A stretch of DNA of 64,000 nucleotides, taken from positions 240,767-304,766 of the forward strand of contig JAOAPY010000048.1 in NCBI GenBank assembly GCA_025463135.1. Direction: 5' to 3'. A program made the translations under genes and the position numbers. The stretch comes from Acidobacteriota bacterium. Lineage in GTDB: Bacteria; Acidobacteriota; Blastocatellia; Pyrinomonadales; Pyrinomonadaceae. Below are positions 37,975 to 47,000 of this stretch, one piece after another; position 1 is the first letter of the stretch; every line of letters starts with the position of its first letter. The notes below the pieces were generated by a model. The model saw only the letters and a list, made by a program, of their open reading frames with translations. It was not told the origin of the DNA and did no database searches.

Positions 37975-39909
37975 ATGAGCAACCAGCGTCTCTTCAAACC
38001 ATTCTTGTATATATTGAGCGCCGCCGGCGTCGCGGTGGTGTTGTTTTCCCTGCACCGCCTAAACCTGGCGCAACTGGATTGGCGCTTCCTGTTGCTGGCC
38101 GTGACGACCACCATAGTCGCTTCCCGTCTGAGCATCCAGATCCCGCACCTTAAGAGTGAAATCACGGTCGGCGACACACTGATCTTCCTGGCCATTCTCC
38201 TTTATGACGGTGAAGCCGCAATACTGCTGGCGACCGCGGAGGCTCTCGGTTCCACACTGCGCGTGAGTAGAAAACCTCGTGTCCTTTTGTTCAATGCGGC
38301 GCAACTCACTTGTGCAACTTTCGTGACGGTGTGGGTGACGCGGTTTTGCTTTGGTCCTATTCTGAGTTTGCACCGGGATGGATACTCTGCGCGGTACCTC
38401 GGCGCTGTTTGCGTAATGGCGCTGGTGCAATACGTCGGCAACTCGGGGCTGGTCGCGATTTATACCGCTACCAAGAGCGGTCAGGCGTTTTGGGCAACCT
38501 GGCACCGGCATTATCTGTGGACTTCGATAACCTATTTTGCGGGCGCTTCTGTCGCAGGGATAACGGTAATCATCGTGGGTGGGGTCAGCATGTATGCCGC
38601 TCTCATCGTAACGCCAATTGTGGCGATAATTTATTTTACCTACCAAACCTATCTCAAGAACGTTAAGACCTCCGCGGAAAAGGCTGAACAGGCCCGAGAC
38701 CACGTCGACGAACTCTCTCGCTATATTGAAGAGCAGGAGCGCATCCGCGAACAGTTTGGCCAAATCGAGAAGATGTCCGCTTTGGGCCAGTTGGCCTCAG
38801 GCGTGGCCCACGACTTTAATAACACGCTGACCGGGATTCTTGGTCGCGCCGAGCTCTTGTTGAAGACTGCCAGGGATCCTGAAACAAAACGCGGACTCAG
38901 TCTGATCATCCAGGCTGCCAACGATGGTGCTACCACGGTCAAGCGGATTCAGGACTTTGCGAGACAGCGGCGCGATCACGATTTCCTTCCAGTGGCTGTA
39001 GGTCAACTGCTAATGGACGTCAATGAGATTACCCGGCCCCGCTGGAAAGATCGGGCCCAGGCCAGCAATGTACATATCAATCTGAACCTGCAGAACGCGA
39101 CCTCTGCTTCAGTCATGGGCGAAGCGTCCGAACTCCGTGAAGTTCTGGTCAACATGGTCTTCAATGCAGTCGACGCCATGCCTGAAGGTGGAACGCTTCA
39201 ACTCTCAGCAGAAGAAGTCGACGGATCCATTGAGATTGCCGTTAGCGATACGGGCATTGGCATGAGCGCCGAGGTGCGCTCACAGATCTTCGATCCATTC
39301 TTTACCACCAAGGGCAAAGCCGGAATGGGTCTGGGCCTTGCTGTTTGTTATGGCATCATTAAACGACACCTGGGCACGATCGAGGTCAAATCGGAAGTGG
39401 GCCATGGCACTACCTTTCGCATAAGACTGCCGGTGGCGGATGTTCAACCCAGTACCGAAAGCGCCGTCGAAACAGTGCGGCTAACCCTGGTTCCCGCTCA
39501 TCAGACACCCAGAATCCTGGTGGTCGACGACGAGGAATCGGTGCGTGAATTGCTGTCCGATATCCTCAATAGCGAAGGATACGAAGTGACCCTGGCCACC
39601 AATGGCAGCGAAGCGCTGACACTATTTGATCGACAAAAATTTGAAGCGGTATTTACGGATGTCGGAATGCCGGGAATGAGCGGCTGGGAGCTGGCCCGCG
39701 CCATACGCGAGCGCAACGGCGCAATCCCGTTGGCGGTCATAACCGGGTGGGGCGAAGCAGTGGGATCGATTGAACAGGAAGAGGCCAAGGTCAACTGGGT
39801 CGTGACCAAGCCTTTTTCGATAACGCGTATTTCCGAGATCGCCGCGGAGATTTCAACCCAACACGACAGGATGGAAATTGAGCGGTGCTCGCTGGCCTCT
39901 ACCGGTTAA
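37975..39909 (+). CDS. Hybrid sensor histidine kinase with membrane sensor and receiver domain
   Basis: The protein has 644 residues. The N-terminal ~225 residues contain about six or seven membrane helices in a MASE-like arrangement (FLYILSAAGVAVVLFSL; YFAGASVAGITVIIVGGVSM). A coiled coil leads to the HisKA domain with His279 (SGVAHDFNNTLTGILGRAEL), then HATPase_c (MVFNAVDAMPEGG; VSDTGIGM; GMGLGLAVCYGIIKRH). A C-terminal receiver domain carries Asp562 (AVFTDVGMPGMSG) and Lys in VVTKPFS. There is no separate output domain, so it likely works in a phosphorelay. Confidence 0.93.
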   Translation: MSNQRLFKPFLYILSAAGVAVVLFSLHRLNLAQLDWRFLLLAVTTTIVASRLSIQIPHLKSEITVGDTLIFLAILLYDGEAAILLATAEALGSTLRVSRKPRVLLFNAAQLTCATFVTVWVTRFCFGPILSLHRDGYSARYLGAVCVMALVQYVGNSGLVAIYTATKSGQAFWATWHRHYLWTSITYFAGASVAGITVIIVGGVSMYAALIVTPIVAIIYFTYQTYLKNVKTSAEKAEQARDHVDELSRYIEEQERIREQFGQIEKMSALGQLASGVAHDFNNTLTGILGRAELLLKTARDPETKRGLSLIIQAANDGATTVKRIQDFARQRRDHDFLPVAVGQLLMDVNEITRPRWKDRAQASNVHINLNLQNATSASVMGEASELREVLVNMVFNAVDAMPEGGTLQLSAEEVDGSIEIAVSDTGIGMSAEVRSQIFDPFFTTKGKAGMGLGLAVCYGIIKRHLGTIEVKSEVGHGTTFRIRLPVADVQPSTESAVETVRLTLVPAHQTPRILVVDDEESVRELLSDILNSEGYEVTLATNGSEALTLFDRQKFEAVFTDVGMPGMSGWELARAIRERNGAIPLAVITGWGEAVGSIEQEEAKVNWVVTKPFSITRISEIAAEISTQHDRMEIERCSLASTG

Positions 39910-39920
39910 TTCGCTGGCTG

Positions 39921-40060
39921 CAACTTCACGGGCGGGACGCGTGGCATGGGCATCCTGCCCATGTTTCCGGCGAGACACTCTTTTTTAGTTCACTTGAACT
40001 TGGCGCAACTTCACGGGCGGGACGCCCGTGCCACGTGGCATGGGCATCCTGCCCATGTTT
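39921..40060. repeat. Two direct copies of a palindromic element (GGCACGGGC.. / GGGCAGGATGCCC family)
   Basis: Copies at 39921-39966 and 40006-40060 share CAACTTCACGGGCGGGACG and GGCATGGGCATCCTGCCC. The second has about nine extra bases that complete the GGGCGGGACGCCCGTGCC hairpin. They lie between the hybrid kinase and the convergent HTH gene. Confidence 0.9.
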
Positions 40061-40069
40061 TCTTTGGTG

Positions 40070-40321
40070 TCAGCTCGTGAGCAGATCGTCGAACGACAAT
40101 TGCGAATCGTCGACGTGGACTTCGCTCAAATCGCGGCGGATGCGATAGCGCGGCACGTCCAGCGCCTCGCGCACCGCGTCGAGATGAAAGCGAATGATGC
40201 GTGGCGTCAGGCGCACCGAAGGGATGCGCCGTTTGTGAGCGAGTCGATAGACAGTTGATTCGCTTACTTGCAGGATTTCCGCAAGCTGGCCGGCGGTCAG
40301 AAACTCTTCGCGATTTTCCAT
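40070..40321 (-). CDS. Excisionase-type (HTH_17) DNA-binding protein
   Basis: The protein has 83 residues from the ATG at 40321; the frame opens back to 40375 through repeat-like DNA. A winged helix of the MerR/excisionase type is clear: F-L-T-A-G-Q-L-A-E-I-L-Q-V-S-E-S-T-V-Y-R-L, then AHKRRIPSVRLTPRIIRFHL. The tail is acidic. No integrase or phage gene is nearby, so it is an orphan. It may regulate a neighbouring gene or act on the flanking inverted repeats, but neither is shown. Confidence 0.8.
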   Translation of the reverse strand: MENREEFLTAGQLAEILQVSESTVYRLAHKRRIPSVRLTPRIIRFHLDAVREALDVPRYRIRRDLSEVHVDDSQLSFDDLLTS

Positions 40322-40398
40322 GTCCGTGTAACGCAAACTGTTAGTCTGCGAAGGTTCGCCAGGGATGTACAGCACAACTCTGGTCCAGCAAATGCCCG

Positions 40399-41019
40399 CT
40401 ATTTTGGCGGTAACAGCGAAATCGCTACGCGATAAACAACCGCACTGTCGACTTCGACGTCTTTGCTCGCAGCTTGCATTCCCTCTGCTTTGGCGGTGAT
40501 GCGATACCTGGCTGGCTCCGGGGTCAGCCTGAACACAAAGGATCCCGTCTCGTTCGTCACCCGGCCGTCGATCTTTTTCGTCGTGCCGTCGCCAAGAAGG
40601 CGGGACAACTCAACCCTCGCGTTCCTCATGCTGCGGCCATTGCCATCGAACACGCTGCCCTTGAGAAACGCAATCGAGCCCTCATCGATTGAGAGCAGCA
40701 GGTGATCTCCCAGTGACCGCACCTTGCCGGCTTTCACCTCAACGTCTTCGACTGCGCCCACGCTCAATCCCGCTTTGCGAAATGTGAGACCGTAAAGACC
40801 CGGCGCCAGCCCCTGGACGGCAAAGTCACCATTGCGATCCGTCGAGCCGTGCGCCACTTCCCGGTCACCCTGTCGCACGAGGACCGCTACACCGCCGGGC
40901 GACCCGGTTTCCACTCTTACCTTGCCCTTGATGCCGCCCTTTGATTTGTCCTGAGCTGTGGCGCCGGCCAGGAACAAGACGATAATGGCAATTACGGCGA
41001 TAGTTCTAAATGATTTCAT
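40399..41019 (-). CDS. Secreted carboxypeptidase-regulatory-like (Cna B-type) protein
   Basis: The protein has 206 residues from the ATG at 41019, with GGAGGATG about seven bases upstream. A signal peptide (RTIAVIAIIVLFLAGATAQ) is followed by two beta-sandwich domains of the carboxypeptidase-regulatory-like type: KGKVRVETGSPGGVAVLV with STDRNGDFAVQGLAPGLY, and LKGSVFDGNGRSMRNARVEL with NETGSFVFRL. It probably is a stand-alone surface or periplasmic beta-sandwich protein. Confidence 0.8.
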   Translation of the reverse strand: MKSFRTIAVIAIIVLFLAGATAQDKSKGGIKGKVRVETGSPGGVAVLVRQGDREVAHGSTDRNGDFAVQGLAPGLYGLTFRKAGLSVGAVEDVEVKAGKVRSLGDHLLLSIDEGSIAFLKGSVFDGNGRSMRNARVELSRLLGDGTTKKIDGRVTNETGSFVFRLTPEPARYRITAKAEGMQAASKDVEVDSAVVYRVAISLLPPK

Positions 41020-41291
41020 TCCAAACATCCTCCAAGCGTGGGAGCCGAATAATAGCACTAACCAGGTCAATTCAATGAATTATGCGAAACTTCAACGCGG
41101 GTGTGCCCGTAACCAGCTACTATGCAACGGCAACGGAAAGTGGATGCTCGCAATTGCATTCGCTGTTGCCCCGCATCTATGATTGCGGCCTACGAACTGA
41201 ATTAGTCGACAAGTATTTATGTCACGTCGCCAACCGTCACATCACCAGGTTAAGCCTCGAACCAGCTCCTCCTTCTGCAGCTCGAGTATAA

Positions 41292-41423
41292 GTGGCACGG
41301 GCGTCTCGCCCGTGATTGTTGGCAGTGGCACGGGCGTCCCGCCCGTGTTGGTTGGTAGTGGCACGGGCGTCCCGCCCGTGTTGGTTGGCGGTAGCGCGAC
41401 GTCACACGGGCAGGATGCGCGTG
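41292..41423. repeat. Tandem palindromic array GGCACGGGCGTCCCGCCCGTG x3
   Basis: Three copies of a perfect or near-perfect hairpin AGTGGCACGGGCG-TCC-CGCCCGTG are spaced by TTGGTTGG-type linkers, followed by a degenerate half at 41403-41423. Read in frame they give S-G-T-G-V-P-P-V-L-V-G repeats that abut the VWA gene. Confidence 0.93.
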
Positions 41424-41428
41424 CCGCA

Positions 41429-42439
41429 TTGAGAATCGCAGTCGTCGCGCTGTTTCTTTGTTTCGCAGCACTGACTTGCGTGGCGCAGGATCCCGCCACA
41501 CAACAAAGACCGCGGCAAGTTACCACGCGCCCACCTGAGCAAACGGATCCTGAGGACGTCCTGCGCATTGACACCGATCTCGTTTCTGTTGACGTTAACG
41601 TCACGGACGTCGCCGGTCGGCCGGTGAAATACCTACAGGAAAAAGACTTCAAACTTTTTTCCGATGGCAGCGAACAGCCGCTGGCTTTCTTTCACGTTCA
41701 AACCAAAACGGGAGACACTCGTCCGCTGGCCATCGTTTTCGCCCTCGACATTTCCGGGAGCATGACACCTGAGGAACTGGAGCGGCTGCGCGGCGCCATG
41801 CATGCTTTTTCGGAAAAGCTTGCCAACCATCCCGCGGTGTTCTCGGTGATGGCCTTTGGCATGCGCGTGAAGACGCTGCAGAATTTCACGACGGAAGCGG
41901 ACAAACTCGATCGCGCCTTCGATCGACTCTCTCGCGAGCCCAACGGATTATCAACGCATACGTACGATGCAGTCGATGATGCCATTCGCCTGCTGGTTCG
42001 TCATGCACCCAAAACGCGCGAACGGCGGTTAATGAAACGCGCGGTGGTGGTGATAACGGATGGTTTTCCGGTGGGTGATACCGTTGCGCCAGAGACCGTG
42101 ATTGAACGAGCCAACAGCGCGGACGTCAGCGTCTATGTGGTCACACTGCCGTCGTATTCGCGTTTGCTGGTAGCGGCAGATCGCGAACCCTTACCCACAC
42201 CACTCGACATAAGCGGTCTGGTGCAGTTGACTGGAGGCAAGAATGTTTATGCCCGTGACAAGGATTACGAACCATTGTTTCGGGCGTTGGCTGAGGAAGT
42301 TACATCGTCATATGTGCTGGCATTTTATCCGCCGCCAGAGAAACGGCACGACGGTAAATACCACGCAATCCGTGTTGAGGGTCCGGGCGCGTTAATGCTG
42401 CGCCAAAGTCGTCCAGGCTATCAGGCGGTAAAGCAGTAG
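41429..42439 (+). CDS. Secreted VWFA-domain protein (acidobacterial VWFA-related type)
   Basis: The protein has 336 residues if translation starts at the TTG at 41429, which opens directly on a signal peptide (RIAVVALFLCFAALTCVAQ). The frame continues to an ATG at 41219, but this would place a palindromic repeat array in front of the signal peptide. A beta-rich segment (LVSVDVNVTDVAGRPVKYL; EKDFKLFSDGSEQ) precedes a von Willebrand factor A domain with the MIDAS motif ALDISGSMT and later VVVITDGFPVGD. The family is abundant in Acidobacteria and is thought to act in surface protein interaction. Confidence 0.88.
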   Translation: MRIAVVALFLCFAALTCVAQDPATQQRPRQVTTRPPEQTDPEDVLRIDTDLVSVDVNVTDVAGRPVKYLQEKDFKLFSDGSEQPLAFFHVQTKTGDTRPLAIVFALDISGSMTPEELERLRGAMHAFSEKLANHPAVFSVMAFGMRVKTLQNFTTEADKLDRAFDRLSREPNGLSTHTYDAVDDAIRLLVRHAPKTRERRLMKRAVVVITDGFPVGDTVAPETVIERANSADVSVYVVTLPSYSRLLVAADREPLPTPLDISGLVQLTGGKNVYARDKDYEPLFRALAEEVTSSYVLAFYPPPEKRHDGKYHAIRVEGPGALMLRQSRPGYQAVKQ

Positions 42440-42440
42440 T

Positions 42441-42519
42441 GTCCGACGAACTTCAGTTTGTCGTTGTTCTCCCAGGAAGTTTCGCTGAAGAATCAGCGAC
42501 AAACTGAGTTTGTCGGACA
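42441..42519. repeat. REPIN-like element, ACAAACTTCAGTTTGT family, copy C
   Basis: GTCCGACGAACTTCAGTTTG and CGACAAACTGAGTTTGTCGG are inverted around a ~35-base core that differs from copies A and B. It sits between the VWA gene stop and the convergent LysW-like gene stop. Confidence 0.88.
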
Positions 42520-42527
42520 TATTAGTG

Positions 42528-42710
42528 TCAGAACTCGTCTTCGTCGTCGTCGTCGTCCAGATCCTCTTCCACAATATCGAGTTCGACGGGATCGAGACCG
42601 ACGACCTCCAAATCAGTTCCGCACTCCTCGCACGAGAGAAGGTCACCTTTGTCCGCGTCTGTATCGACATGCACATCGGCATCGCATTCGGGACATGTTC
42701 CGGTCGGCAC
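42528..42710 (-). CDS. LysW-like zinc-ribbon protein with acidic tail
   Basis: The protein has 60 residues from a GTG at 42710, with GGAGG about eight bases upstream. CPEC and CEEC form a zinc ribbon, followed by L-E-V-V-G-L-D-P-V-E-L and an acidic tail, matching the amino-group carrier LysW (CPxC, CxxCGxxLEVxxLDPxxLxxA). True LysW ends in EDWGE, whose last Glu carries the substrate; here the tail ends D-D-D-D-E-D-E-F, so the carrier residue is missing. No lysine or arginine biosynthesis genes are nearby. It may be a LysW paralogue with another role. Confidence 0.82.
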   Translation of the reverse strand: MPTGTCPECDADVHVDTDADKGDLLSCEECGTDLEVVGLDPVELDIVEEDLDDDDDEDEF

Positions 42711-43090
42711 TTACTCTACCTCCAGCAAATAAACGTAATGGATTAGAACGGGGACAATCTAACTGTGGAGGACAGATTTTGCAACCGTCTTTTTCCTCGC
42801 TTTAATGCTTTCCCGTGCTCAATGAAATTTGGTTGTCGCTGACAGTGGCATTACGTTAAGATGCGCCGCGGAAAACCGAACACAATTCAGATCTCAGTCT
42901 AAGATCTCGAATCTCAGATCTCAGATCTGAAATGTCTGTGTTAACTTGAGATCTGAAGTCTGATCAGGAACTGTGGCTGGCCACAGAATTACGATCCGTG
43001 CCAGTAGCGCTACTGTCAGGGGCTAACCTGCGCCGCTACTGATACGCGCCGCCTCGCCAGTATTATTTTTCAACCCGATAATCCTTCCCC
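42711..43090. other. Divergent intergenic region with word repeat
   Basis: There are 380 bases between the leftward LysW-like gene and the rightward DUF1175 gene. It includes the CAGATCT word repeat at 42888-42963. No other structure stands out. Confidence 0.55.
42888..42963. repeat. Intergenic CAGATCT word repeat
   Basis: Degenerate units of CAGATCTCA and AGATCTGAA repeat about eight times, with self-complementary AGATCT cores. It is related to the second half of the repeat at 17021-17115. Confidence 0.85.
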
Positions 43091-43957
43091 ATGAACAGGA
43101 TCATTAACAGAACCCGAGCCACCCTGTTGCTGTTACTCCTGTGGTTCATATTCGTTTTCCTCGTGGCCTACATCTCGCCGGGGCTGAGAGAGAAAAAAGC
43201 CGCCCCACCGGCAGCGACCCGAATAACAAGCAAAGCGCCAACCATTCGCCCGGCCGGGTTAAAGGTAACCGACACCAGTTCACCGGATACAGATGGCGAT
43301 GGAATTCCTGACGTTGCTGAACTGACTACCTATGCCGGCCGGGAGAGTTTCCGACGCTGGTTCACCCTGATTGCCGAGATGCAGTTCTATCACTTAAGCG
43401 ATCAATGGAACCCTGATCAGCGTGACTGTGCCGGCCTGGTGCGATTCGCCTGGCGCGAAGCGCTGCGGCCACACGACCGCCTCTGGTTTCAGAAGATGGG
43501 TCCGGGCTACCAGGCGGTGGCGCCGGACGTTACCGGCAGCGACAGTGCCGGACTGTTGGGCAACAAACTCTTCCGCACTGACTTCGGACGCTACGAAGCG
43601 GGAGATGAAGTCAGGAGTTTTTCCGAATTCGCCGATGCCCGGACGCTAAAGAACTACAACGTAGTGTTCGTCAGTCGCGATCGTCGCCAGGCGCAACCGG
43701 GAGACCTCTTGTTCTTCTATCAACCCTGGGTACAGAAGTTTCCCTATCACGCCATGATTTTTTTGGGTGACCAGAGCGTCGCCGCAGAGGGCGCCAACGA
43801 TTGGGTGGTCTATCACACCGGTTCCTCGCCAACGGGAGAAGGCACGGTGAAAAAGGTTGAGCTTTCCGTGCTCGACCATCATCCGGACGCGCGCTGGCGT
43901 CCCCTGGAAAGTAATCGGAATTTTGTTGGTTTCTATCGCTTGAAAATTCTGGAGTGA
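43091..43957 (+). CDS. DUF1175 (YfaT-like) secreted protein with Ca-binding-like segment
   Basis: The protein has 288 residues. A signal anchor (ATLLLLLLWFIFVFLVAYI) is followed by D-T-D-G-D-G-I-P-D-V-A-E, which resembles a thrombospondin-3/EF-hand calcium loop. The DUF1175 domain covers about residues 85-288. Cys113 in R-D-C-A-G-L-V-R-F-A-W and His220 in FPYHAMIFLG are placed as in NlpC/P60-like cysteine peptidases, so peptidoglycan or peptide cleavage is possible (inference). In E. coli yfaT (DUF1175) adjoins yfaS, an alpha-2-macroglobulin homologue, and the same order is seen here: the next gene, 58 bases on, is the alpha-2-macroglobulin. Confidence 0.88.
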   Translation: MNRIINRTRATLLLLLLWFIFVFLVAYISPGLREKKAAPPAATRITSKAPTIRPAGLKVTDTSSPDTDGDGIPDVAELTTYAGRESFRRWFTLIAEMQFYHLSDQWNPDQRDCAGLVRFAWREALRPHDRLWFQKMGPGYQAVAPDVTGSDSAGLLGNKLFRTDFGRYEAGDEVRSFSEFADARTLKNYNVVFVSRDRRQAQPGDLLFFYQPWVQKFPYHAMIFLGDQSVAAEGANDWVVYHTGSSPTGEGTVKKVELSVLDHHPDARWRPLESNRNFVGFYRLKILE

Positions 43958-44015
43958 CTTAAGGAATTTTTTTGAATAGTACTGTTCGGGAAAAATCCCG
44001 CGGAGGTTAGAGACT

Positions 44016-47000
44016 GTGTCTAAATTAGGCCCACGTGGTCAGCAACTGTTAAAGGCATCTGCCGTCTACATCGCGGTTATCATCGCAGTACTTGCTTTCA
44101 GCGTCGTTCGCGCGCGCCTGATGGCAAACAAGCGCGCCGATGTGACTGAGCCTCCCGTCTACACGAGTCAGCCTTTTTTCTCGCTCACGACAAATCGCAC
44201 CTTCTCGTCGGCAGAACGCGCCAAACTCTCCGTTAGCTATCGCAGCGTGGATCATCTCGACTTTCGCGTTTATCAGGTGAAGGATCCTCTCAAGTTTTTC
44301 AAGCAACTTGAAGAACCGCATAAAATGGGTGAGAACGAAAAGGAGCAACTGTCGAATAATTATCGCAGTCGTCTGGCGTTGCTCGAGCGCACTCACTCGC
44401 TCAAGTCCCTGCTCTACTCCTCGATCAAAGACTACGTGCGCCGGCAACTGCAGCGCGATCATCGCGAGGTATTCAATCAGAAATTCCGGCAATCCGGCGG
44501 ACCTTCGCGCACCCCGTTGAATATTGCCGATTACGCGCGCGTCCCGTTGCTCAATTCCAATCAGTTGGTTAGCGCCTGGCGTGAAAGACTGCCCACCAGT
44601 TCAGAAGAGTACGATCAGCAGATTGTCAGCCTGGGTACCAACAAGCCTGGCGTATATCTTGTTGAGGCAGTCAACGAAAACCTGCGCGCCTATTCGATCG
44701 CCGTCGTTACTGACCTGACCATGGTGCAAAAGTCTACGCGCGATGGCCAGGTGGTCGTTTACGCCGTCGACCGCAAATCAGGCGTCCCGCATGCGAATGT
44801 CAACGTTGAGATAGCCAGAGGCAAGGAAAGCCTGACGACCGGCGTGACCGACAAGAGCGGCATATTCAAGACTGAGATTACCAAGCCAAAGACCGAGGCA
44901 AACGCGACGCCTCCGGAAGATCAGGATCCGGAAGGCAAACAGCCAAACACAGCGTACCTGGTTCTCGCTCATGAGCGCGACAATTTTGCGATTTCGGACC
45001 TCGATTCCTTTTATTTCGGCAGTGAAGGTGATGAAGAAGGCGGCTCTTATGATTCCAACGCAGTCAGCTATGTCTATACCGATCGGCCCATCTATCGACC
45101 GGCGCAGAAAGTTTATTTCAAAGGTATCCTGCGACGCTGGGGTCGCAACGGTTATGAACTTCCGGACAGTAAGACCGTCAACGTCACCATCGAGGATCCC
45201 AACAGCGGTAAGATTTCTGAACACGAATTACCGCTGACTTCGCGCGGCACGTTCAGCGGTGAGGTGGACATCGCCGACGAAGCGCCTTTGGGCAGCTATA
45301 GCATCGTCGCCAAAGCCGGTTCAACCCAGGTCAATTCTTCTTTCGAGGTTCAGGAATACAAGAAACCTGAATTCAAGGTAAAGGTCACCGGTCCCAAACA
45401 ATTCGCCGCCGTCGGAGAGAAAGTAAAATTCTCCGTACAGGCGGACTACTTCTTCGGCGCTCCGGTTACCAAAGCCGACGTGCATTACAACATTTATCAG
45501 TCGCGCTATTACCACTCCTGGTGGAACAGCGACGGTTCAGATGATTTTGACGACGCTGCCGGCGCCGACAATGAGGGCGGCGACGAAAGCCAGGACAACT
45601 ATTACGGCAACGAAGTGGTGAAGGAAGGAGACGGCACGCTCGATTCTCAGGGCCGGCTTTCTGTCGACTTCGAAGTGCCGGAACCGGGCGAAGATGACGA
45701 GTGGGACTATCAATATCGTTTTGAAGCCCAGGTTACCGATCAGTCTCGCCGCGAAATGCAGGGCAGCGCCGCCTTTGTCGGCACGCGCGGAAAAACCATC
45801 GCCGATGCGGAAGCTGAACGCTATCTGTATTACCAGAACGAGACGGCCAAAGTGCTGGTGCGCACAGCCGACTACGAAGGCCATCCAGTCCCGCAAAAAG
45901 TCACCTTGAAATTCATCGAACAGCACTGGGAGCGAATCCCCAAAGTGGAGGAATATAACGGCTACAAGTACACGTCTTATGATTACGTTTCGCACGAGCA
46001 GGAACTACCCGGCGGCGAGGTGACTACCGACTCGCAGGGCAAGGCCACTTATGATTTCAACGTTCCTGTTCTGGGATACATTCACATCAAAACCATCATC
46101 AATGAGAACGGCAGAGAGGTCGTAAATCGCGGCGGCTACATCTGGGCCACCGATAAAAAAAGCCAGTGGTCGGACTTTTCATTCCGCGACACAGGCGAGA
46201 AAACCATCAAACTGGTTCCGGACAAAAAATCGTATCGCCCGGGAGAAACCGCTCATGTACTCGCGCTTTTGCCGTCAGACCAGGCACATCTGCTGATCAC
46301 TACAGAACTCTCCACCGTCATGACTGCGCGCCTGCTGGATGCGCCGGGTCGCAGCGTGGTCATCGACGTCCCCATCGAGCGTCGCTTCGCGCCTAATGTC
46401 TATCTCAACGTCACGTATGTAAAAGATGACGATATGATCGCCGAGACCCAACTGCTCGCAGTGCCGGCACGCGATCGCATGCTCAAGCTGGACGTCATTC
46501 CCAACAAGAAGGAATACAAACCCCGCGACGTGGCTTCTTACACGGTGCTTGCTCGCAACGAAGACGGCTCACCGGCATCGGGCGCCGAAATTAGTCTCGG
46601 TGTGGTTGATGAAGCCATCTACAGCATCCAGCCGGAAACCGCCGGGAACATCAAGCGAGAGTTTTACGGCCGTCGCTACAATGAAGTGCAAACCAGCCTT
46701 TCGATTCGCTACACCTTCACCGGTTATTCCGGTAATCAGCCCATCGATCTGGCGCTCAATAAGAAAGCTTACCAACTCGCGGATTTTAAAAGTGAAAGTC
46801 CGCTGGCCGAACCAACGATTCGCAAAGAGTTCAAGGACACTGCTTTCTGGCAGTCGGATCTGGTCACAGGTGCTGACGGCAAGGCCACGGTGCAATTCAA
46901 ATTACCCGACAATCTGACAACCTGGCGTGCTACCGCGCGGGCCGTAACCGCGGACACGCGGGTTGGTTCGACGGTACAGAAGGTCATCTCGCGCAAGGAC

